Assembly: GCA_964496575.1 (NCBI GenBank)
Contig: CAZCAC010000088.1
Location: 1-35,000 of the forward strand
Direction: 5' to 3'
DNA length: 35,000 nucleotides
Source of the DNA: CAZCAC01 sp964496575
GTDB taxonomy: Bacteria; Planctomycetota; UBA1135; GCA-002686595
The notes below the pieces were generated by a model. It did not search any database, was not told the DNA's origin, and saw only the letters and a program-made list of their open reading frames with translations. Shown here piece after piece: positions 15,854 to 22,775 of the stretch. Positions within the stretch are counted from its first letter, which is position 1, and the number at the start of each line of letters is the position of its first letter. A program made the position numbers and the translations under genes.

Positions 15854-18805
15854 ATGAACGGGTACGCAACTCACCGTCGAAGAAGCCTGATCCCGCTGGC
15901 CACTCTGCTGTTCCCGGTGACGATCCTCGCCGCGAACGACGAGCAGGACGCGCGCCTGCCCGGCCCGGAGCTCGACCTACAGCTCACCGCGCCGATCGGT
16001 ACGTGGGACGAGGCCCTGCCCCTGGGCAACGGCCTGATGGGCGGCCTCCTCTGGGGGGAGGGCAGCACGCTGCGGCTATCGCTGGATCGAGGCGACCTCT
16101 GGGACGAGCGCCCGGCGAAGGGGATGAACTGGGAGCTCTTCACCTACGCGAACCTGATCGAGCACGTGCGCGCACAGGACATGGACTACGTCAGGCGCGA
16201 GTTCGATCGGGCCTACCACGACAAACACCCGACCAAGATCCCCGCCGGGCGGATCGAATTCGATCTGGGAGGAGGAGCGATCCTCGAGTCCTTCCGCCTA
16301 GACCTGTCGGCCGCCCGCGGGCTCACCACGATGGCCGGCGGCGGGACGATCGAGACCTTCTTCAGCGCGGCCGAGCACCTCGCCCTGCTGCGCGTGCCCG
16401 GCCCGGCCCCCGAAGCCGTGAGGCTGATGCCGCCGGCCTCGCTCGCGCAGCTGGGCTACGAGGCTCCCGCGACCGGTGAAGCCGGACCGCTGCAATGGTT
16501 CGAGCAGGAAGCGGCGGACGGGCTGCGGTTCGTCGTCGCGATCGGCCACCGCCGCGCGGGCGAGGAGACGCTGTACGCCGTGACCGTGACCTCCACGAGC
16601 GACGCAGCAGATCCGCTGGCGCTGGCCCGCTCGCGGATCGTGGGAGCGCTGAAGGCGGGCTTCGCCACGAAGCGAGCCGAGCACGAGGCGTGGTGGAGGA
16701 CCTTCTGGGAGGCGTCGAGCCTCCACGTGCCCGATCCGCACATCCTCCAGCACTACTACCTGGTCCGGTACTTCTACGGCGCGGCGTCCCGTCGCGGGGC
16801 CGTGCCGATGCCGCTGCAAGGGGTGTGGACGGCGGACTCGGGCAGCCTGCCGCCGTGGAAGGGGGACTACCACAACGACCTGAACACGCAGATGACCTAC
16901 ATGGGTTACCAGGGCGCCGGGCACTTCGACGAAGGCGCCTGCTACCTGGACTTCCTGTGGGACCGCCTGCCTCGCTTCCGGCGCTTCGCCCGAGAGTTCT
17001 ACGGCACCGAGGGCGCGGCGGCACCGGGCGTGATGACGCTGGCGGGCGAGCCGCTGGCGGGCTGGGTGATGTACAGCCTGTCGCCCACGATGTCGGCCTG
17101 GAGCGCCCACCTCTTCTATCTGCACTGGCGCTACACGATGGACGACGAGTTCCTCCGCGAGCGGGCCTACCCGTGGTGCCGTGAGGTGGGGGAGTGCATG
17201 GAAGAGCTGCTGCGTCCCGGCGAAGACGGCCGGCTCGTGCTGCCGCTCTCTTCTTCACCGGAGATCTTCGACAACTCGCAGCGGGCCTGGCTGGAGCCGA
17301 ACAGCAACTACGATCTGATGTGCCTGGCGATGCTGTTCCTCTCCCTGGGGGAGATGGCCGAGGCGCTGGACGAGACCGCGGAGGCCGCCGAATGGACGGC
17401 GCTGGCCGAGCGGCTCGGTTCCTACCACGTCCGCGAGGACGGCACGCTGAAGCTGTGCGCGAACGAGGACCTGCCCAGCAGCCACCGCCACCTGTCGAAC
17501 CTCATGGCCCTGCACCCGTTCAACCTGATCACCGCGGACGGCGGCGATCGCGACCGGCGGATGATCGACGCCACCTTGCGCGAGTGGGACCGATTCGGAA
17601 CGCAGGGGTGGACCGGGTACAGCTTCTCGTGGATGAGCGCCCTGCGCGCCCGGGTGGGGCGCGCGGAGGAGGCCGTACGGTTCCTGGATATCTACGCCCG
17701 GGCGTTCATCCTCCGCAACGGCTTCCACGTGAACGGCGACCAGACCCGCTCGGGCTTCTCCGGCTTCACCTACCGGCCGTTCACCCTCGAGGGCAACTTC
17801 CTGGCCATGAACGCGGTCCACGAGATGCTGTTGCAGAGCTGGAGCCCCACGCCGGGGCGGCTGGACAGCGAGGTGATCCGCATCTTCCCGGCGGTTCCCT
17901 GGCGATGGCACACCGTGTCGTTCGAGGATCTGCGCACCGAGGGTGGCCACCGCGTCTCCGCGAAGCGTGAGAACAACGCCACGACCTGGCTCACGCTGAC
18001 GGCGGGCCGCGACGGTCCGCTGCGGATCCGCGACAACTTCGAGGGCCGGACGCCCACCTGGAGCCGGCCGGAGGTGGAGATGGTCGGCGACGATTTCCTG
18101 ATCGACCTGCGCCGGGGCGAGACGATCACCGCCACGTTCGACCGCCCTGCCGATGGTTCCCATCCTCCGGCGAATGTCGCCTGGCCGATCGTCGTTCCCG
18201 GTCGCTGGGCGATCCGGAGGAACGCGCTCCCCGTGCGCTTCGGAGCCGACAGCGAGGGTGGCAGCCGGTTCGTCGGTACCATCCGCCGCCTCTCGATCTT
18301 CCACACCCCGCTGACCGACGAGGCCGTCGCCGCCCTGGCCTCGGCGGAGGAGCTCACTGACGACCTTCCCGGACTGATCGTCTCGTATCGGGCCGACGCA
18401 GCGGGCCTGCGGGTCGTGCGCGGTGATGGAGAGCTGCAGGCCGAGGCCGTGGGCGAGGTGGAGTACTCACCCGCCGGCGCCGCGCTGGACGGTAGTGCCT
18501 TCTTCGAGGTGACTGACTCGCGCGATCTGGACCTTTCGAGCGGTTTCTCCGTGGAGGCCTGGGTCAAGCCTTCCAGGCCCGTGGGGCGCATCGTGGACAA
18601 GTGCCGGGCGGGCTCCGCCAACGGCATCACCTTCGACCTGCACCCCGAAGGGGCCTTGCGCCTGATCACCGGCGATCCGCACCTCTCCGCGCGCGACGTG
18701 GTGCCGCGCGGAGAGTGGGTGCACGTCGCCGCCGTCGCCGATGGAACAACGGGCCGCCAGGTCCTGTACGTCGATGGTCGTCGCGTCGCGGCCAGGACGC
18801 CGTAG
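15854..18805 (+). CDS. Secreted GH95-like glycoside hydrolase with permuted LamG domain
   Basis: This is a 983-residue secreted enzyme with a signal peptide (about 1-27). The N-terminal beta-domain opens with WDEALPLGNGLMGGLLWG, the hallmark of GH95-type alpha-fucosidases and relatives. The (alpha/alpha)6 barrel covers about 280-660. GDYHNDLNTQM (337-347) aligns with the GH95 segment holding two catalytic Asn residues; the second is Asn344, but the first appears to be Asp342. Glu470 in SSSPE fits the general acid, and HRHLSNLMALHP (544-555) is conserved. Substrate is therefore uncertain (fucoside or another glycoside). After a beta-domain to about 765, residues 788-830 look like the second half of a LamG domain and 838-983 like its first half, in reversed order. 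It faces the PagL-like operon across a 162-base divergent gap. Confidence 0.8.
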   Translation: MNGYATHRRRSLIPLATLLFPVTILAANDEQDARLPGPELDLQLTAPIGTWDEALPLGNGLMGGLLWGEGSTLRLSLDRGDLWDERPAKGMNWELFTYANLIEHVRAQDMDYVRREFDRAYHDKHPTKIPAGRIEFDLGGGAILESFRLDLSAARGLTTMAGGGTIETFFSAAEHLALLRVPGPAPEAVRLMPPASLAQLGYEAPATGEAGPLQWFEQEAADGLRFVVAIGHRRAGEETLYAVTVTSTSDAADPLALARSRIVGALKAGFATKRAEHEAWWRTFWEASSLHVPDPHILQHYYLVRYFYGAASRRGAVPMPLQGVWTADSGSLPPWKGDYHNDLNTQMTYMGYQGAGHFDEGACYLDFLWDRLPRFRRFAREFYGTEGAAAPGVMTLAGEPLAGWVMYSLSPTMSAWSAHLFYLHWRYTMDDEFLRERAYPWCREVGECMEELLRPGEDGRLVLPLSSSPEIFDNSQRAWLEPNSNYDLMCLAMLFLSLGEMAEALDETAEAAEWTALAERLGSYHVREDGTLKLCANEDLPSSHRHLSNLMALHPFNLITADGGDRDRRMIDATLREWDRFGTQGWTGYSFSWMSALRARVGRAEEAVRFLDIYARAFILRNGFHVNGDQTRSGFSGFTYRPFTLEGNFLAMNAVHEMLLQSWSPTPGRLDSEVIRIFPAVPWRWHTVSFEDLRTEGGHRVSAKRENNATTWLTLTAGRDGPLRIRDNFEGRTPTWSRPEVEMVGDDFLIDLRRGETITATFDRPADGSHPPANVAWPIVVPGRWAIRRNALPVRFGADSEGGSRFVGTIRRLSIFHTPLTDEAVAALASAEELTDDLPGLIVSYRADAAGLRVVRGDGELQAEAVGEVEYSPAGAALDGSAFFEVTDSRDLDLSSGFSVEAWVKPSRPVGRIVDKCRAGSANGITFDLHPEGALRLITGDPHLSARDVVPRGEWVHVAAVADGTTGRQVLYVDGRRVAARTP

Positions 18806-18844
18806 TGCATCGCCCCGCGGAAGCCGTCTCCGGAAGGGGCGGGC

Positions 18845-18890
18845 GACGGTCACGACCGGCCCGGCGGTTCAGTAGGATGTGACGGTCACG
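18845..18890. promoter_or_regulatory. Direct repeat and palindrome upstream of the HAD gene
   Basis: GACGGTCACG occurs at 18845-18854 and again at 18881-18890. The second copy lies in a perfect 11-base palindrome, GTGACGGTCAC (18879-18889). It is about 64 bases before the HAD gene start, where a regulator could bind. Just downstream GGGATCTTC (18916-18924) loosely resembles the -10 region of the conserved promoters, but no good -35 goes with it. No gene lies in 18806-18952. Confidence 0.3.
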
Positions 18891-18952
18891 GGTCGCCTCG
18901 ACGATGAAGCGCCCCGGGATCTTCGAACCACCATCTGGACGAGAGGAGAGCG

Positions 18953-19978
18953 ATGCGTCGAAGCCACGGATACCCGTTCTTGCACCTGGTGCTCGTCGTC
19001 GTGCTCGGCGTCGTTCACGCGGGGTGTGCCTCGCAGGGTGACCTGGAGCCGTCACCTCGAGCGATCTCCGAGGCGCTTCCCTCGTGGAACGACGGTCCGG
19101 CGAGACAGGCCATCACCGAGTTCGTCGAGCGGGTCACCGACCCCGCGAGCCCCGACCACGTACCCGAGCCCGAGCGCTTCGCCGTCTTCGACAACGACGG
19201 TTGCCTGTGGTCCGAGCAACCCATGTACACCCAGCTCCTCTTCGCCATCGATCGCGTCAAGGCGATGGCGGCAGAGCACCCCGAGTGGGCGACGCAGCAG
19301 CCGTTCCAGGCGGTGCTCGAGGACGACCGGGAGGCGCTGGCCGCCGCGGGCGAGAAAGGCCTGCTGGAGATCCTCGCGGTCACCCACGCGGGCATGACCA
19401 CCGAGGAGTTCGAGACCATCGCCAGCGACTGGATCGACGCGGCCCGGCACCCGACGACGGGCCGGCGCTTCACCGAGATGGTCTACCAGCCGATGCTCGA
19501 GCTTCTCGACTACCTGCGCGACCACGGCTTCGAGACGTACATCGTGTCGGGGGGAGGCGTCGAGTTCATGCGCCCCTGGACCGAGCCGGTCTACGGGATC
19601 CCCCCCGAGCAGGTGGTGGGCTCGCGGCTCGCGGTCGAGTACCGCGTGCGCAATGGCGAGCCGGAGCTCGTGAGATTGCCCGAGCTCGACTTCATCGACG
19701 ACAAGGAGGGCAAGCCGGTGGGTATCCACACCCGCCTCGGTCGCCGGCCGATCGCCGCCTTCGGCAACTCCGACGGTGACTTCCAGATGCTGGAGTGGAC
19801 GACGTCGGGAGCCGGGGCTCGGCTCGGCGTGATCATCCATCACACCGACGGCGAGCGGGAGTGGGCATACGATCGCGACTCCCACGTCGGCCGACTCGAT
19901 CGGGGGCTCGATGAGGCCGAGAGCCGCGGCTGGGTGGTGGTGGACATGAAGGAGGAGTGGCGGCGCATCTTCCCCTGA
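18953..19978 (+). CDS. HAD-family phosphatase lipoprotein
   Basis: This is a 341-residue predicted periplasmic lipoprotein (lipobox VHAGC, Cys25). It has a complete haloacid dehalogenase set: motif I FDNDGCLW (nucleophile Asp80, acid/base Asp82), motif II VSGGG (Ser199), a Lys at 251 or 254 for motif III, and motif IV FGNSDGDFQM (Asp274, possibly Asp276). A cap of about 100 residues sits between motifs I and II, as in phosphoserine-phosphatase-like members. From memory, phrases such as VYQPMLELLDYLR and EREWAYDRDSHVGRLD are conserved in a subgroup annotated as non-specific acid phosphatase or HAD hydrolase. Its substrate is unknown; a phosphomonoester outside the cytoplasm is likely. AGGAG lies upstream of ATG 18953. 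It ends 29 bases from the convergent PagL-like copy 2. Confidence 0.87.
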   Translation: MRRSHGYPFLHLVLVVVLGVVHAGCASQGDLEPSPRAISEALPSWNDGPARQAITEFVERVTDPASPDHVPEPERFAVFDNDGCLWSEQPMYTQLLFAIDRVKAMAAEHPEWATQQPFQAVLEDDREALAAAGEKGLLEILAVTHAGMTTEEFETIASDWIDAARHPTTGRRFTEMVYQPMLELLDYLRDHGFETYIVSGGGVEFMRPWTEPVYGIPPEQVVGSRLAVEYRVRNGEPELVRLPELDFIDDKEGKPVGIHTRLGRRPIAAFGNSDGDFQMLEWTTSGAGARLGVIIHHTDGEREWAYDRDSHVGRLDRGLDEAESRGWVVVDMKEEWRRIFP

Positions 19979-19999
19979 CTCCGTACCAGACTCCGTACC
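19977..19999. repeat. Short tandem repeat between convergent genes
   Basis: GACTCCGTACC occurs at 19977-19987 and 19989-19999, one base apart. The first copy begins inside the TGA stop of the HAD gene. It fills most of the 29-base gap to the convergent PagL-like gene. Confidence 0.5.
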
Positions 20000-20007
20000 G
20001 GGGCAGA

Positions 20008-20640
20008 TCAGAAGCTGAACTTCAGCCCGCCGCAGATGATGTTCGAGCCCCCGTCCACGCCGTCGAAGAGCCCGAAGACTCCCGAGCGGTGATGGATGCG
20101 CAGTACCGCGTCCCAGTGCTTCCACTTCGGCACGCCGGCGGTGAGCTCCAGCAGGATGTAGTAGAGCAGCTGGCTCGCACCGGTATTGGTGTGACTCGAC
20201 TCCTCGACGTCGGGGATCTCGGACGCCCAGGAGAGTCCGTTGCCGACCGCCGCGGAGGTGCGCACCCACTCGCTCCAGGGGTAGCGCATCCAGCGCCCGG
20301 TGACCAGGCCGTTGAGCTCCCAGTTGGTCTGCTGCCCGGCGTGCTTGGTGAGCTGCCCCTCCCACTCCCACTGGCCGCCTCCATCCCAGAAGCGGTGAAA
20401 CGCCTGGGAGTACGCGATGGCGCCCATCTCGGAGCTCTCGAACCCGGGGCGCTTCGAGATCAGGATCTCCTCGGTCAGCGCGCTGTCGGAGTACCGGCCG
20501 GCGTAGACGGTGACCGCTCGCTTCGGCAACCTCACGTCGACGCCGGTATGAGCACAGCCGCTGAAGGCGAGCGTGGCGAGCAGGGTGAGCGAGAGGAAGA
20601 AGCGGGGACGGACGGACAGCCGGCGAGGGGATTGGTGCAC
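20008..20640 (-). CDS. PagL-like (acyloxyacyl hydrolase-like) outer-membrane lipoprotein, copy 2
   Basis: This is a paralogue of the protein at 15089-15691, about 210 residues from GTG 20640. The two align without gaps from VDVRLPKRAV to the C-terminal Phe. The HHRSG and GVDGGSN motifs are kept. The signal region (FFLSLTLLATLAFSGC) keeps the hydrophobic core and Cys, although Phe at -3 makes the lipobox less typical. There is no in-frame ATG near the signal and no clear Shine-Dalgarno site, so GTG 20640 is a best guess; translation may be coupled to the esterase gene, which ends 38 bases upstream. Both belong to one operon read from the conserved promoter at 22681-22709. As with copy 1, lipid A deacylase activity is only an inference. 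Confidence 0.62.
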   Translation of the reverse strand: MHQSPRRLSVRPRFFLSLTLLATLAFSGCAHTGVDVRLPKRAVTVYAGRYSDSALTEEILISKRPGFESSEMGAIAYSQAFHRFWDGGGQWEWEGQLTKHAGQQTNWELNGLVTGRWMRYPWSEWVRTSAAVGNGLSWASEIPDVEESSHTNTGASQLLYYILLELTAGVPKWKHWDAVLRIHHRSGVFGLFDGVDGGSNIICGGLKFSF

Positions 20641-20678
20641 GCGGTGGGGGGCAGGGAGGGGATCGGAGAGGATACGCT

Positions 20679-22649
20679 TCAACGACGCCGGGTGACCCCG
20701 GGCCAGTCGTCGGTGCGGAAGGAGGAAGCGGGCAAACCCTCGACGTTCTTCAGGTTCGGCTCGTCCGCGGCACCCCAGGCGAAGCGCACCGCCACCGGAG
20801 CGGGCACCGCCTCGTTGCTCACCACGATCGTTCTGCCGTCGATCCGTGCCCTCGCGGGGTGGAAGACCCGATCGGCGCCGGCGATGGTGAAGCAGCTCGG
20901 CGCCTCGCCTCCGGTGGAGAGTCCGCCGCCGACGTGTTCGAAGTACAGGCGGATCGCCTCGTCCTCCAGCGCCATCCCGCGGTAGAGCGGTCCGGACCAC
21001 ACCTCGATCCTCTTTCCATAGGTCTTCGCCAGCGCCCAGCGAGCGAGCCGCTGACCCACCTCGAGCTTCTTCCGCGGGTGGATGTCCGCGGGATCGCCGA
21101 TGTCCATCGTCACCGCCATGCCGGTGTTCGGCGTCCGCAGGGTCATCATCTGCGCCTCGCGCAGCTCCGCCGCCTCGCCGACGTCGCCGCCGTAGCCGTA
21201 GGGCGCGATCTGCACGAAGTAGAACGGGAACTCCCCCTGGCCCCAGTGCGCTCGCCAGTCCTCGATCATCGCCGGGAAGAGCTCGCGGTACTGGTACGCC
21301 TGCGTGCGGTTCGACTCGCCCTGGTACCAGATCGCGCCGCGGATCGCGTAGGGGAGGAGCGGGGCGATCATCCCGTTGAAGAGGACGGAGGGATAGTGCT
21401 GGTCGAGCCCGGTGGAGCGCGGCCAATCGGGCAGCTGCGCCCGGGCGACTCCCTCGCGGTAGCTCCAGTCGCCGGCCAGGGGGATCGAGCGGGAGAAGCG
21501 CTCGGCGGAGAGCTCCATCACACGCGAGTCGCCGTGGAGGCCGCCCGCGCCGCCGGAGTCGTAGACGCGAACGGCGATCACGTTCTCGCCGGCGCGGACC
21601 AGCTCGGCGGGGACCTCGTAGCGACGGTGCGTGGTCCAGTGGCCTTCGTTCTGCAGGCCGCCGACCTTCGCCCCGTTGAAATAGGTGGTGTCCTGATCGT
21701 CGATCGGACCGAGATCGAGATACAGCTTCTGCCCGACCCAGCTCGAGGGGAGCTGGACCTCGCGCCGCATCCAGACGATCCCGTCGAAACCGGCGAGGTC
21801 GGTGCCCTGCCAGTTGCTGGGCACCGTTTGGGTGCGCCACGACGAGTCGTCGAAGCTCGCGTCCTTCCAGCCGTCGTGCGAGCCGGGATCGATGGTCCCC
21901 AGCTTCTCCCACCACGCCTCGATGGCCGTGCGCCGATCCTCTCCGGGTTCGGACGGATTGGCGGCCTGCGCGCGCACGATCTCACGGCGCTCGGCGAAGT
22001 CCCTCCAGCTGCGCAGCGTCTCGTCGCTGGTCCACGCCTCGGCGCGCGTGCCGCCCCAGTTGGTGCTGATCAGGCCGATCGGCACGTCGAGCTCGTTCAG
22101 GAGCTCGCGTCCGTAGAAGAAACCGACCGCGGTGACGGAGCCGAACATCCGCGGGGTGACGGCCTGCCACGTCCCGTCGCAGTCCACCTGCGGCGTGGTG
22201 GCCAGGAGCCGCGCCACTTCGAAGACGCGAAGCCGCGGGTGATCCGCTCCGGGTATGAGGTCGTCGTAGACCGGGGAGCACTTGTCGATCGTCCACTCCA
22301 TGTTCGACTGTCCGGAGCAGACCCAGACCTCGCCGAGGAGGACGTCCTCGAGCTCGATCCGGTTCTTCCCCTGGAAGGAGAGGGTGTGGGGGCCGCCCGC
22401 GGCGCCGGTCTTCACCTCGATGCGCCACTCTCCCCCGCGGTCGGCGCGCGTCCTCACCACCTCGCCGCTCCACCCGGCGGTCACCGTCACCCTCTCGCCC
22501 GGCTCCGCCCACCCCCAGAGGGGCACGGTGCTCTCGCGCTGCAGCACGAGGTGCTCGGAGATCACCGCGGGCAGGCGCACGTCGGCGTGGACGAAGGGGG
22601 AGAGGCCGGCGACGACGACGGCCGCGGCGAGAGAGCGCTGGTTGATCAT
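20679..22649 (-). CDS. Sialate O-acetylesterase-like SGNH hydrolase
   Basis: This is a secreted esterase of 656 residues (signal peptide about 1-22, ending FVHA). The catalytic region follows the sialate O-acetylesterase family: nucleophile Ser115 in CSGQSNMEW, WYQGESN (441-447), and Asp522/His524 in DPADIHP. A beta-sandwich of about 130 residues resembling a GH2 sugar-binding domain (about 255-385: WRTQTVPSNW, GLQNEGHW, NVIAVRVYDSG) is inserted between the first and second half, as in many bacterial members. Such enzymes deacetylate sialic acid or, in bacteria lacking sialic acid use, acetylated plant or algal sugars. ATG 22649 has GAGG nine bases upstream and sits 32 bases from the conserved promoter -10. 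It is followed by the PagL-like copy 2. Confidence 0.9.
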   Translation of the reverse strand: MINQRSLAAAVVVAGLSPFVHADVRLPAVISEHLVLQRESTVPLWGWAEPGERVTVTAGWSGEVVRTRADRGGEWRIEVKTGAAGGPHTLSFQGKNRIELEDVLLGEVWVCSGQSNMEWTIDKCSPVYDDLIPGADHPRLRVFEVARLLATTPQVDCDGTWQAVTPRMFGSVTAVGFFYGRELLNELDVPIGLISTNWGGTRAEAWTSDETLRSWRDFAERREIVRAQAANPSEPGEDRRTAIEAWWEKLGTIDPGSHDGWKDASFDDSSWRTQTVPSNWQGTDLAGFDGIVWMRREVQLPSSWVGQKLYLDLGPIDDQDTTYFNGAKVGGLQNEGHWTTHRRYEVPAELVRAGENVIAVRVYDSGGAGGLHGDSRVMELSAERFSRSIPLAGDWSYREGVARAQLPDWPRSTGLDQHYPSVLFNGMIAPLLPYAIRGAIWYQGESNRTQAYQYRELFPAMIEDWRAHWGQGEFPFYFVQIAPYGYGGDVGEAAELREAQMMTLRTPNTGMAVTMDIGDPADIHPRKKLEVGQRLARWALAKTYGKRIEVWSGPLYRGMALEDEAIRLYFEHVGGGLSTGGEAPSCFTIAGADRVFHPARARIDGRTIVVSNEAVPAPVAVRFAWGAADEPNLKNVEGLPASSFRTDDWPGVTRRR

Positions 22650-22680
22650 GGCTGGGAACCTCGTGGCTACGGACGGCCTC

Positions 22681-22709
22681 ATCATCCCAGGGAAGGACCG
22701 CCGCGGCAA
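22681..22709 (-). promoter_or_regulatory. Conserved candidate promoter, copy 2
   Basis: TTGCCG (22709-22704), 17 bases, then GATGAT (22686-22681), ending 32 bases before the start at 22649. It duplicates the layout at 15723-15751, although the two downstream genes (a large esterase and a small lipoprotein) are not related to each other. Confidence 0.6.
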
Positions 22710-22775
22710 CGAATCCCTCGCGGAGGTGCGGTGACGGGCGAGAATCACCACCCCTCGACGGTTCGACCCGGACCG

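Noticed and set aside
18601..18882. Possible frameshifted remainder of a LamG domain after the GH95-like stop
   Set aside because: None of the three frames after 18805 continues LamG-like sequence, and the missing half is present earlier in the protein (residues 788-830), which fits permutation better than truncation.
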